Shown one piece after another: positions 41,394 through 49,793 of a stretch of DNA of 64,000 nucleotides; positions within the stretch are counted from its first letter, which is position 1; each line of letters opens with the position of its first letter. A program made the position numbers and the translations under genes. Under the pieces are notes generated by a model. The model was given only the letters and a program-made list of their open reading frames with translations, made no database searches and had not been told where the DNA came from. Source of the stretch: Rhodopseudomonas sp. (lineage in GTDB: Bacteria; Pseudomonadota; Alphaproteobacteria; Rhizobiales; Xanthobacteraceae); the NCBI RefSeq assembly GCF_013377015.1, contig NZ_JACABA010000004.1:200336-264335 (forward strand). Reading direction: 5' to 3'.

Positions 41394-43448
41394 TTATCGG
41401 GTCACGGTCCGGCGCTGCTGGCGACGCGAAACGGGTGCCGGTGCCGGATTCGGTGCGCCGAACAGCCGTTCGAAGAACGACGGTCCGCCGCTGTTGAAGC
41501 CTCCGCCGGCGTCGTTGAACGCCACGCCCTGCGGAATGTCGGCGCGGGGCCGCGCGTAGCTCGGCTGCGAATGCGCCACGACGTTCTCGAGATTCTTGCC
41601 CTTGGCATTGCGCAACAACGCAAGCATCTGCGAGTCGCGGCCATAGATATCCTTGCGGATCTGCAGCTTGCCGGAATCGTCCACGAAGGCGGTCTGGTAG
41701 GTGATATTGACCGGAATCGGCGTCGGGAATTTCAGATCGATCTCGCTGTGACCATACATGCCGCGGATCTTTTCCGGGGTGTAATGCTCGTTCGGCATGG
41801 TGATATTGAGCAGCGTCGCGGCGTATTGATCCGGATTCTGCACTCGCATGCAGCCATGGCTGAACGCGCGCTCGTCCCTCGCGAACAGGTTCTTGTCCGG
41901 GGTGTCGTGCTGATAGACCAGGAACTTGTTCGGGAAATTGAAGCGGATGCGGCCCAGCGCGTTGGCTTCGCCCGGCGGCTGCGAGATGTGGATGCTGCCG
42001 TCGCGGGCGCGTTCAAGCCTCAGCCCCATCCGCGTCAGGACGTTGGGGTCCTGCTGCAGCGCCGGCAGATACTCATTGTAGATGATCGACGGCGGCACGT
42101 TCCAGGTCGGATTGACGGTGATGAACTTCATCGTCTCGGTTAGCAGCGGCGTCGCGTGAGTGCCGGGCTTGCCGGTCACCACCTTGGTGGTCCAGACTTG
42201 GGCGCCGTTCTGCATCACCTTCAGGGTGAAGTCGGGAATGTTGAGAATCACATAGGCGTCGCCGATCGATGCCGCGCCGAGCTGGCGCGGCAGCCAGCGC
42301 CAGCGCTCCATGTTGACGATCACGGTGTCGATGCTGCGATCCCGCTTCGGACTGTTGAGCGCCTTCACAGTACGGTCATCGAGCGCCCCCGTCGCCTTGA
42401 GATCAGCGTTGTTCTGGAACTTGCGTACCGCCTCGGCGACCTTGGCGTCGTAATGACTGTCGTCGGCGTTCTCGGTGACGCCGAGCTTAGCGCGCAATTG
42501 CGGCACTCGCGGATCTTCCATCACGACGGCGGGCTTCTTCTTGCTCGCCGGGACGTATTTCAAGGTCGGGCCCTCGGCGATCTCGACAACCGGGCCTTCG
42601 GCTTGGCCGCGCAGTTCGGCGAGCTTGGCGCGGAGCGCGCGATACAGCTTGTGCGGCGGATTGTAGCTGTCCAGCGCCGCCGAGGCGTCCTTGGCGGTGG
42701 TGACGTTGGCCAGCACTTCGGCCGGGTCGGTCGGGTGCTCGGGATACTGGATGTCGGCGCTGACCTGCGACCAGTGCATCCGGCCGCTCTGGGCCTGGCG
42801 CGCGTAATCCAGCACGCTCGCGGTCAGCTTCAATTCGGCTTCGGCCAGCGCATCGGGCGCGGTCGCGGCGGCGAAATCCGGCACCGGGTAATCGGCAGGA
42901 TCCAGACCTTCGGCGGCGGCGTCCTTGAGGCGCGCGATCACCGCCTTGGCGCTGGCGCTGGGCGTGCCGGCCTGGGTCCACACCGGCGCGTAGTCGCGCT
43001 CGGCGTAGAACTTCTCGACCACGGTCCGTTCGGCCTTGCGGTCGAAATAGCGCGACGATTTTCCGGTGAGCGCCTCACGCAGGCTGGCGGCGATCGGCTC
43101 GGCCGCTGTCGGCTGGCTTGCGACCTTGGGCGTCTCGCCGGCAGTCGGTGCTACGGCGGTCGCGGCTGGCACGGTGGCCGCGGGAGCCGATGAGGTGGCC
43201 TTGTCGGTCTGGCCGGTCGCGCTCGCCGGGGCGGCGACGGCGGTGTCGGCCTTGAAATCGCCAGCGGAAACCGGCGGCAGGGCGACCGGCTCGGGCACCG
43301 GAACGGCGGCGTCGATCGAGAGCTCCGCGGCAGATTTGGGAGCCGAGCCGGACTGAGCGAATGCCGAGCTTGCCGAAACTGTCAGGAACGTCGCCGCGAC
43401 GGCCATCAGTACCCGATCGAATCCGCTGCTCTTCGAGTAGTTTCGCAT
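41394..43448 (-). CDS. L,D-transpeptidase (YcbB/LdtD-like) with peptidoglycan-binding domain
   Basis: A 684-residue periplasmic enzyme that cross-links peptidoglycan through meso-DAP 3-3 bonds or attaches lipoproteins. Domain order: signal peptide (RVLMAVAATFLTVSASSAFAQ), Ala/Pro-rich linker, N-terminal scaffold (RYFDRKAERTVVEKFYAERDYAPVW), a peptidoglycan-binding helical domain (VPQLRAKLGVTENAD...AVRKFQNNADLKATGALDDRTVKALN) and the YkuD catalytic domain. The catalytic motif is SHGCMRVQ with Cys533. The ATG at 43448 has GGGGTGGAAG upstream and starts the signal peptide; the reading from 43481 adds a non-homologous tail. Confidence 0.95.
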   Translation of the reverse strand: MRNYSKSSGFDRVLMAVAATFLTVSASSAFAQSGSAPKSAAELSIDAAVPVPEPVALPPVSAGDFKADTAVAAPASATGQTDKATSSAPAATVPAATAVAPTAGETPKVASQPTAAEPIAASLREALTGKSSRYFDRKAERTVVEKFYAERDYAPVWTQAGTPSASAKAVIARLKDAAAEGLDPADYPVPDFAAATAPDALAEAELKLTASVLDYARQAQSGRMHWSQVSADIQYPEHPTDPAEVLANVTTAKDASAALDSYNPPHKLYRALRAKLAELRGQAEGPVVEIAEGPTLKYVPASKKKPAVVMEDPRVPQLRAKLGVTENADDSHYDAKVAEAVRKFQNNADLKATGALDDRTVKALNSPKRDRSIDTVIVNMERWRWLPRQLGAASIGDAYVILNIPDFTLKVMQNGAQVWTTKVVTGKPGTHATPLLTETMKFITVNPTWNVPPSIIYNEYLPALQQDPNVLTRMGLRLERARDGSIHISQPPGEANALGRIRFNFPNKFLVYQHDTPDKNLFARDERAFSHGCMRVQNPDQYAATLLNITMPNEHYTPEKIRGMYGHSEIDLKFPTPIPVNITYQTAFVDDSGKLQIRKDIYGRDSQMLALLRNAKGKNLENVVAHSQPSYARPRADIPQGVAFNDAGGGFNSGGPSFFERLFGAPNPAPAPVSRRQQRRTVTR

Positions 43449-43717
43449 TCTTCCACCCCTTGGATGAAACTGCGCCGCCATGGAGCAATTTCCGGCATCG
43501 TGCTTTAGGTTTGGCTCAGGCGATCAGCGTCGTCGGCCGCGTCCGCATGGTCTCGATTCACAGAAACGATACACGCGCCCGGTTGGTGCGACTAGCGCGC
43601 ACCGGGACATCTCACGACAAACTGACCTCAAGGACCGGAATTCAAATATGTTGCGCGCTTTTGCCACGTGGCACTGCGTTTGTCTGTCACCTGCCGGCAA
43701 CGGTTCAAATGTTCCGA
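43449..43717. other. Spacer without a gene between the L,D-transpeptidase and the sigma54 activator
   Basis: This 269-bp region should hold the L,D-transpeptidase promoter and the end of the activator transcript. I see no clear terminator or operator; open frames on both strands are shadows. Confidence 0.4.
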
Positions 43718-45247
43718 TCAGGCGCCGTCGTTTGACACATCGGCGCCACATTCCGGCACGGTCGCGCCTGAGTCCATGGCCACAGCCCTGCTGCTTTCGG
43801 CCTCGTCCAGCTTGCGGTACAGCGTCGAACGGCCGATCTTCAACCGGCGCGCCACCTCGGACATCTGGCCGCGATAATGCGAAATCGCGAACCGGATAAT
43901 TTCGCTCTCCATCTCTTCCAGCGGCCGAATTTCGCCGCTGTCGGTCAGCATCGCCAGGCTTCCGGCGGCAAAGGGCGCGATCGGGATATCGCTGGACGCC
44001 ACATATTGGGGGGGCGCCGCTGTCTCGATCAGCAGCGGCTCGCCGGGCTGATCCAAACCGGCCGGCGGCTGAGCCGAAGCCAGCGGAAAATCGGCCAGTC
44101 CGAGCTGCTCGCCCTCGCTCATCACCACCGCGCGATAGACCGCGTTTTCGAGCTGGCGGATGTTGCCCGGCCAGTCGAGCTGCGCCAGCCGCGACATGGC
44201 CTCGCCGCTGATCGAGGTAATCGGGCGGTTTTCCTCGGCGCAGAACCGCACCAGAAAGTGCCGCAGCAGCGCCGGAATGTCCTCGCGCCGCATCCGCAGC
44301 GGCGGAATCGTCAGCGGCAGCACGTGCAGGCGATAGAACAGGTCTTCCCGGAAGTGGCCGGCCTTGACCCGGTCGAGCAGCTTGCGGTTGGTTGCCGAGA
44401 TGATGCGGACGTCGACCTTGACCGGCTTGCGGCCGCCGACGGCCTCGACCGCGCCTTCCTGCAACGCGCGGAGCAGTTTGACCTGCGCGGCGAGCGGCAA
44501 TTCGCTGACCTCGTCGAGAAACAGGGTGCCGCCGGAGGCTTCGACGAATTTGCCCATGTGCCGTTCGGTGGCGCCGGTGAATGCGCCCTTTTCGTGCCCG
44601 AACAGGATCGACTCCACCAGATTGTCGGGGATCGCGCCGCAATTGACCGCGACGAACGGCTTCGCCTTGCGGTCGCTGCTGCCGTGGATGGCGCGCGCGA
44701 ACAACTCCTTGCCGACGCCGGATTCGCCCTCGATCAGCACCGGAATGCTCGAGCTTGCGGCCTTCTGTGCCATCCGCAACACGCTGCCCATCGCCTCGGA
44801 TCGGGTGATGACGTCGGCGAAGCTCAACCGGCCCTCGCGGCTGTGCTTGATCCGCTGCAATTCGCCCTTCAGCGCGCTGGCATTCAGAGCGTTGCGCAAG
44901 CTGACCTGCAGCCGCTCGATGCCGACCGGCTTGACGACGAAATCATGAGCGCCGGCGCGCATCGCCGATACCACATTGTCGATCCCACCATGCGCGGTCT
45001 GCACGATGACCGGGACGTTGAGGCCGGCGTCGCGGATCTTGGTCAGCACGCCCATGCCGTCGAGGCCGGGCATCACCAGGTCGAGCATCATGGCGTCGAT
45101 TGCGACGGCGTCGGGCGCGGTGAGCATGACGATGGCGGCATCGCCGCTGTCGACCACGATCGCCTCGTAGCCGCACTTTTGCACCATGTTCTCGACCAGC
45201 CTGCGCTGCACCGGATCGTCATCGGCAATCAAAATGGTCGCAGCCAT
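43718..45247 (-). CDS. NtrC-family sigma54-dependent response regulator (orphan)
   Basis: A 509-residue activator with three domains: receiver (D10-D11, phosphoacceptor D56 in MMLDLVMPGLDG), AAA+ ATPase with Walker A GESGVGKE, the sigma54-contact loop GAFTGA, and Walker B GGTLFLDEV, and a C-terminal Fis-type HTH (EIIRFAISHYRGQMSEVARRLKIGRSTLYRKL). It should activate RpoN promoters after phosphorylation. No histidine kinase gene is adjacent, so its partner and targets are unknown. Its RNA-polymerase-facing motif is intact, unlike degenerate activators. The gene is divergent from pepF (145 bp). Confidence 0.95.
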   Translation of the reverse strand: MAATILIADDDPVQRRLVENMVQKCGYEAIVVDSGDAAIVMLTAPDAVAIDAMMLDLVMPGLDGMGVLTKIRDAGLNVPVIVQTAHGGIDNVVSAMRAGAHDFVVKPVGIERLQVSLRNALNASALKGELQRIKHSREGRLSFADVITRSEAMGSVLRMAQKAASSSIPVLIEGESGVGKELFARAIHGSSDRKAKPFVAVNCGAIPDNLVESILFGHEKGAFTGATERHMGKFVEASGGTLFLDEVSELPLAAQVKLLRALQEGAVEAVGGRKPVKVDVRIISATNRKLLDRVKAGHFREDLFYRLHVLPLTIPPLRMRREDIPALLRHFLVRFCAEENRPITSISGEAMSRLAQLDWPGNIRQLENAVYRAVVMSEGEQLGLADFPLASAQPPAGLDQPGEPLLIETAAPPQYVASSDIPIAPFAAGSLAMLTDSGEIRPLEEMESEIIRFAISHYRGQMSEVARRLKIGRSTLYRKLDEAESSRAVAMDSGATVPECGADVSNDGA

Positions 45248-45391
45248 GGCATTCCCTGGTTTACTTATCTATCTGTCCCGAATCGGGGCACTGTCGCCGA
45301 TGCCGATTAATGCGCTCTTAAAGATTGGGCGGCCGACGCGGTCCGCTCCTCGCACCAGTCCAGGTTGAAACCCACAAGCAGGTTCGAATAA

Positions 45392-47266
45392 ATGGTCTCG
45401 CGCTCCCGAATTGCTCCCGCCAAATCGAGAAAGTCGCCCGCAGCCAAATCCAAGATTGGATCCAAGGCCGAAGCAAAGTCGGGATCCAAGGCTGGAAAAC
45501 TGCCGGAGTGGAATCTGGCGGACCTCTATGCGGGGATCGATGCCCCGGAGGTGGCGCGCGATCTCGACAAGATCGACGCCGAATGCGCCGCGTTCGAAGC
45601 CGACTTCAAGGGCAAACTGGCGCAAGAGACAGCGAAGCCGGGCGGCGGCGTCTGGCTCGCCGGCGCGGTGAAGCGCTACGAGGCGATCGACGATCTCGCC
45701 GGACGTCTGGCGTCGTTCGCGGGTCTCATTCATGCCGGCGACAGCGTCGATCCGGACATCTCCAAATTCTATGGCGACGTCTCCGAGCGGCTGACCGCGG
45801 CCTCGGTGCATCTGTTGTTCTTCGCGCTCGAGTTGAACCGGGTCGATGACGCGGTGATCGAGACCGCGATGCAGACTCCCGAACTCGGGCACTATCGGCC
45901 GTGGATCGAGGACAGCCGTAAGGACAAGCCGTACCAGCTGGAGGACCGTGTCGAGCAGCTGTTTCACGAGAAATCGCAGACCGGCTATGGCGCCTTCAAC
46001 CGGCTGTTCGACCAGACCATTGCCGGCCTGCGCTTCAAGCTAGGCGGCAAGGAACTGGCGATCGAGCCGACGCTGAATCTGCTGCAGGATCGCGATCCGA
46101 CCAAGCGCAAGGCGGCCGGCCAGGCGCTGGCGAAAACCTTCAAGGCCAACGAGCGCACCTTCGCGCTGATCACCAACACGCTGGCGAAGGACAAGGAGAT
46201 CTCCGACCGCTGGCGCGGCTTCCAGGACGTCGCGGATTCACGGCATCTGGCCAATCGCGTCGAGCGCGAGGTGGTGGACGCGCTGGTGGCGTCCGTGCGC
46301 GCCGCCTATCCGCGGCTGTCGCATCGCTACTACAAACTGAAAGCGCGCTGGTTCAAGAAGAGCAAGCTGGCGCATTGGGATCGCAACGCGCCGCTGCCGT
46401 TCGCCGCCACCGGCAGTATCGCCTGGCCCGACGCCAAGGACATGGTGCTGACCGCCTATCAGGCGTTCTCGCCCGAGATGGCGAGCATCGCCACGCGTTT
46501 CTTCACCGACCGCTGGATCGACGCGCCGGTGCGGCCGGGCAAAGCGCCGGGCGCGTTCTCGCATCCGACCACGCCCTCGGCGCACCCTTACGTGCTGATG
46601 AATTACCAGGGCAAGCCGCGCGACGTGATGACGCTGGCGCACGAACTCGGCCATGGTGTGCATCAGGTGTTGGCGGCGAAGAATGGTGCGCTGATGGCGC
46701 CGACGCCGCTGACGCTGGCCGAGACCGCCAGCGTGTTTGGCGAGATGCTGACCTTCAAGCGGCTATTGGCGCAGACCAAGAGCGCCAAGCAGCGCCAGGC
46801 GCTGCTCGCCGGCAAGGTCGAAGACATGATCAATACCGTGGTGCGGCAGATCGCATTCTATTCCTTCGAGCGCGCGATCCACACCGAGCGCCGCAACGGT
46901 GAGCTCACCGCCGAGCGGATCGGCCAGATCTGGCTCAGCGTGCAGGGCGAGAGCCTCGGGCCGGCGATCGACATCCGGCCCGGCTACGAGAACTTCTGGA
47001 TGTACATCCCGCACTTCATCCATTCGCCGTTCTACGTCTACGCCTACGCGTTCGGCGACTGCCTGGTGAACTCGCTCTACGCGGTCTACGAAAACGCCCA
47101 GGAGGGTTTCGCCGACCGCTATCTGGCGATGCTCAGCGCCGGCGGCACCAAGCATTATTCCGAACTCTTGAAGCCGTTCGGGCTCGACGCCAAGGACCCG
47201 AAATTCTGGGACGGCGGCCTGTCGGTGATCGCAGGTATGATCGACGAGCTGGAGGCGATGGGGTAG
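45392..47266 (+). CDS. pepF: M3-family oligoendopeptidase F
   Basis: A 624-residue cytoplasmic zinc metallopeptidase that degrades oligopeptides. The zinc motif HExxH is H417-E418-LG-H421 in LAHELGHGVH, with the downstream ETASVFGEM containing the third ligand. Typical blocks are PEWNLADLYAGIDAPEV near the N-terminus and the SPFYVYAYAFGDCLVNSLY region. The N-terminal ~35 residues are Lys/Ser/Ala rich with short repeats (AAKSKIGSKAEAKSGSKAG) and are not part of the fold. The ATG is at 45392. It is followed by the AbrB-Doc pair after a 72-bp gap. Confidence 0.95.
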   Translation: MVSRSRIAPAKSRKSPAAKSKIGSKAEAKSGSKAGKLPEWNLADLYAGIDAPEVARDLDKIDAECAAFEADFKGKLAQETAKPGGGVWLAGAVKRYEAIDDLAGRLASFAGLIHAGDSVDPDISKFYGDVSERLTAASVHLLFFALELNRVDDAVIETAMQTPELGHYRPWIEDSRKDKPYQLEDRVEQLFHEKSQTGYGAFNRLFDQTIAGLRFKLGGKELAIEPTLNLLQDRDPTKRKAAGQALAKTFKANERTFALITNTLAKDKEISDRWRGFQDVADSRHLANRVEREVVDALVASVRAAYPRLSHRYYKLKARWFKKSKLAHWDRNAPLPFAATGSIAWPDAKDMVLTAYQAFSPEMASIATRFFTDRWIDAPVRPGKAPGAFSHPTTPSAHPYVLMNYQGKPRDVMTLAHELGHGVHQVLAAKNGALMAPTPLTLAETASVFGEMLTFKRLLAQTKSAKQRQALLAGKVEDMINTVVRQIAFYSFERAIHTERRNGELTAERIGQIWLSVQGESLGPAIDIRPGYENFWMYIPHFIHSPFYVYAYAFGDCLVNSLYAVYENAQEGFADRYLAMLSAGGTKHYSELLKPFGLDAKDPKFWDGGLSVIAGMIDELEAMG

Positions 47267-47286
47267 GGCGCGACGTAAAACATTTG

Positions 47287-47331
47287 TTGAACGACCGCCC
47301 AATCTCCGTTATACATAATGTACAACGGAGA
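47287..47331 (+). promoter_or_regulatory. Promoter and 29-bp palindromic operator of the toxin-antitoxin operon
   Basis: A sigma70-like promoter, TTGAAC (47287-47292) and TATACA (47310-47315) with 17-bp spacing, overlaps a near-perfect palindrome at 47303-47331. Its arms are TCTCCGTT and AACGGAGA, with an inner TACAT-A-ATGTA and one mismatch. The right arm includes the GGAG ribosome-binding site of the antitoxin. Binding of the antitoxin or antitoxin-toxin complex here would block both initiation and translation. Confidence 0.8.
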
Positions 47332-47338
47332 GCCCGGC

Positions 47339-47599
47339 ATGAATGAAATTGCTCGTGATGTCGAAATCGAGAAAACCGCCCTGCAAATCCGCAAGATTGG
47401 CAATTCTGTCGGCGTTATCCTGCCGAAGGAACTGCTGGCGCGGCTCAATTTGAAGGAAGGCGACAAGTTCTATCCGGTTGAGCAGCCCGATGGCAGCTTG
47501 CGGTTGTCGCCTTTCAACCCGAAGCATGCCCGGACGATGGAAATCGCCCGCCAAGTGATGCACGACTATCGCGATACGTTCGCGGCGCTGGCAAAATGA
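47339..47599 (+). CDS. AbrB/MazE-type antitoxin
   Basis: An 86-residue protein with an N-terminal swapped-hairpin AbrB DNA-binding domain (TALQIRKIGNSVGVILPKELLARLNLKEGDKFYPVEQPDG) and a C-terminal segment (ARTMEIARQVMHDYRDTFAALAK) that probably wraps the toxin. The ATG at 47339 has GGAG upstream; a start at 47318 inside the operator is rejected. The stop overlaps the toxin start by 4 bp (ATGA). It probably represses its own operon through the palindrome at 47303-47331. Confidence 0.93.
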   Translation: MNEIARDVEIEKTALQIRKIGNSVGVILPKELLARLNLKEGDKFYPVEQPDGSLRLSPFNPKHARTMEIARQVMHDYRDTFAALAK

Positions 47600-47988
47600 G
47601 CGCGCCGGTCGAGCCGATCTGGCTCGATGTCGATGAAGTCATCGACATGCATGCCGAACAATTGGCGGTCTTCGGCGGGCCGGAAGGCGTCCGCGACCGT
47701 GGACTGCTGGAATCGGCGGTCCTGCGGCCGGTCAACCAATGGCACTACGGCGAGACAGACTTGGCGGCTCTTGCCGCGGCCTATGCATTCGGCCTCGCTC
47801 GCAACCACGCCTTCGTCGATGGCAACAAACGCATCGCCTTTCACGCGATGATGGTGTTCCTCCGCAGCAATGACGTCCCCTTTGCGCCGGATCCTGGCCA
47901 GGCCACGGAAATCATCCTCTCGCTCGCCGCCGGCGAGGTCAGCGAGGCGAGCCTGACGCGCTGGATCAGGGACAATTGGCCGGTCTGA
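47596..47988 (+). CDS. doc: Doc-type Fic toxin
   Basis: A 130-residue Fic/Doc toxin. The Fic core reads HAFVDGNKRIAF, matching the HxFx(D/N)(A/G)NKR motif with catalytic H, D, N, K and R intact, so it can phosphorylate EF-Tu (the characterised Doc activity) or another target. The N-terminal LDVDEVIDMHAEQLAVFGGPEGVRDRGLLESAV is typical of Doc. It is preceded by an AbrB-type antitoxin rather than the Phd antitoxin of P1, as in other AbrB/Doc systems of alphaproteobacteria. Followed by the oxidase subunit IV gene. Confidence 0.95.
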   Translation: MSAPVEPIWLDVDEVIDMHAEQLAVFGGPEGVRDRGLLESAVLRPVNQWHYGETDLAALAAAYAFGLARNHAFVDGNKRIAFHAMMVFLRSNDVPFAPDPGQATEIILSLAAGEVSEASLTRWIRDNWPV

Positions 47989-48088
47989 GACTTTTTGACG
48001 ACGCCCACTGCCGACGCTGTGCCGTTGCCCTTGCAATAAGATTACGCTAATTGCACATCCAATTCTCGAACATTGTCCGGAGAGACCG

Positions 48089-48241
48089 ATGGCTGAGCAC
48101 AACGAAGTCGCCTACACCACCGCTGACGGCAACGATTATGTCGCGCATGAGCAGACCTATGAGGGGTTCATCAAGCTGGTGAAGTACGGCAGCGTCGCCG
48201 TGATCACCATCGTCGCGCTGATGGCGATTTTCCTGACCTGA
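48089..48241 (+). CDS. aa3-type cytochrome c oxidase subunit IV (alphaproteobacterial small subunit)
   Basis: A 50-residue membrane protein, MAEHNEVAYTTADGNDYVAHEQ onward, with one C-terminal helix (KYGSVAVITIVALMAIFL, about 33-50). The N-terminal HEQTYEGFIKL segment identifies the small subunit IV of alphaproteobacterial aa3 oxidases. It has GGAG upstream of the ATG at 48089. The gene stands apart from other oxidase genes, just upstream of the transhydrogenase operon, a common alphaproteobacterial arrangement. Confidence 0.9.
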   Translation: MAEHNEVAYTTADGNDYVAHEQTYEGFIKLVKYGSVAVITIVALMAIFLT

Positions 48242-48320
48242 TCCGTTCCAGAGCGCATCGCTTGATCGGCGGTGCGCCATCGGCTCGCTCACGCGCGCGC
48301 CCAGCGCCGCCGGAGGACCT

Positions 48321-49451
48321 ATGAAGATTGCTATTGCCAAAGAACTCGATGCCTCCGAACCGCGGGTCGCGGCGACGCCCGACACGGTGAAGAAGTTCAA
48401 GTCGCTGGGTGCGGAGATCGCCATCGAGCCGGGCGCCGGGATCAAGTCCGGCCTGCCGGATTCCGAGTTCACCGCCGCCGGCGCCACCGTCAGCGCCGAC
48501 GCGCTGAAAGACGCCGACATCGTCATCAAGGTGAAGCGCCCCGAGGCTTCCGAGCTCGCGAACTACAAGCGCGGCGCGCTGGTGATCGCGATCATGGATC
48601 CCTATGGCAACGACGCCGCGCTGAAGGCGATGGCCGACGCCGGCGTCGCTTCGTTCGCGATGGAGCTGATGCCGCGCATCACCCGCGCGCAGTCGATGGA
48701 CGTGCTGTCGAGCCAGGCCAACCTCGCCGGCTACCGCGCGGTGATCGAGGGAGCCGAAGCCTTCGGCCGCGCCTTCCCGATGATGATGACGGCCGCAGGT
48801 ACCATCCCGGCGGCGAAAGTGTTCGTGATGGGCGTCGGCGTCGCCGGCCTGCAGGCGATCGCCACCGCGCGGCGTCTCGGCGCCGTGGTCACCGCGACCG
48901 ACGTGCGCCCGGCCACCAAAGAGCAGGTCGAAAGTCTCGGCGCCAAGTTCCTCGCCGTCGAGGACGAGGAATTCAAGAACGCGCAGACCGCCGGCGGCTA
49001 CGCCAAGGAAATGTCGAAGGAGTACCAGGCCAAGCAGGCGGCGCTGACCTCCGAGCATATCAAGAAGCAGGACATCGTCATCACCACCGCGCTGATCCCG
49101 GGCCGGCCCGCGCCGCGCCTGGTCTCCGCCGAGATGGTCGCTTCGATGAAGCCCGGTTCGGTGCTGGTCGATCTAGCGGTTGAACGCGGCGGCAACGTCG
49201 AAGGCGCCAAGCCCGGCGAAGTGGTCGATCTCGATGGCGTCAAGATCGTCGGCTTCACCAACGTCGCCGGCCGGGTCGCGGCCTCGGCGTCGAGCCTGTA
49301 TGCGCGCAATCTGTTCAACTTCATCGAGACGCTGGTCGACAAGGCGTCGAAGTCGCTCGCGGTGAAGTGGGACGACGAACTGGTCAAGGCCACCCTGCTG
49401 ACCAAGGACGGCGCCGTCATCCATCCGAATTTTCTGCCGAAAACCGCATAA
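48321..49451 (+). CDS. pntAA: NAD(P) transhydrogenase alpha subunit 1 (NAD-binding)
   Basis: A 376-residue soluble NAD(H)-binding domain I of proton-pumping transhydrogenase, which drives NADP reduction by NADH using the proton-motive force. Motifs: [31 protein letters not shown], the NAD-binding [35 protein letters not shown] and DLAVERGGN. In this lineage the alpha subunit is split into separate soluble (PntAA) and membrane (PntAB) proteins. GGAGG precedes the ATG at 48321. First gene of a three-gene operon. Confidence 0.96.
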   Translation: MKIAIAKELDASEPRVAATPDTVKKFKSLGAEIAIEPGAGIKSGLPDSEFTAAGATVSADALKDADIVIKVKRPEASELANYKRGALVIAIMDPYGNDAALKAMADAGVASFAMELMPRITRAQSMDVLSSQANLAGYRAVIEGAEAFGRAFPMMMTAAGTIPAAKVFVMGVGVAGLQAIATARRLGAVVTATDVRPATKEQVESLGAKFLAVEDEEFKNAQTAGGYAKEMSKEYQAKQAALTSEHIKKQDIVITTALIPGRPAPRLVSAEMVASMKPGSVLVDLAVERGGNVEGAKPGEVVDLDGVKIVGFTNVAGRVAASASSLYARNLFNFIETLVDKASKSLAVKWDDELVKATLLTKDGAVIHPNFLPKTA

Positions 49452-49462
49452 GGACAACCGCC

Positions 49463-49780
49463 ATGGAGCATGTCGTGCAGGCCGTCGATCCGTTCGTGTT
49501 TCGGCTATCGATTTTCGTCCTCGCCGTCTTCGTCGGCTATTTCGTGGTGTGGTCGGTGACGCCCGCGCTGCATACGCCGCTGATGTCGGTGACTAATGCG
49601 ATCTCCTCGGTGATCGTGGTCGGCGCCTTGCTGGCGGTCGGCGTGGCGATGGTGGGCTCCGGCGGAGTCTGGGCGCGCGGCTTCGGCTTCGTCGCGCTGA
49701 TCTTCGCCTCGGTGAATATTTTCGGCGGTTTCCTTGTCACCCAGCGGATGCTGGCGATGTACAAGAAAAAGCAGAAGTGA
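49463..49780 (+). CDS. pntAB: NAD(P) transhydrogenase alpha subunit 2 (membrane)
   Basis: A 105-residue membrane subunit with three or four helices ([57 protein letters not shown]). It contributes to the proton channel of the transhydrogenase. The start at 49463 ([11 protein letters not shown]) is chosen over an upstream in-frame codon inside pntAA; AAGGACA precedes it. 11 bp separate it from pntAA and 13 bp from pntB. Confidence 0.95.
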   Translation: MEHVVQAVDPFVFRLSIFVLAVFVGYFVVWSVTPALHTPLMSVTNAISSVIVVGALLAVGVAMVGSGGVWARGFGFVALIFASVNIFGGFLVTQRMLAMYKKKQK

Positions 49781-49793
49781 GTAGGAAAAGTCG

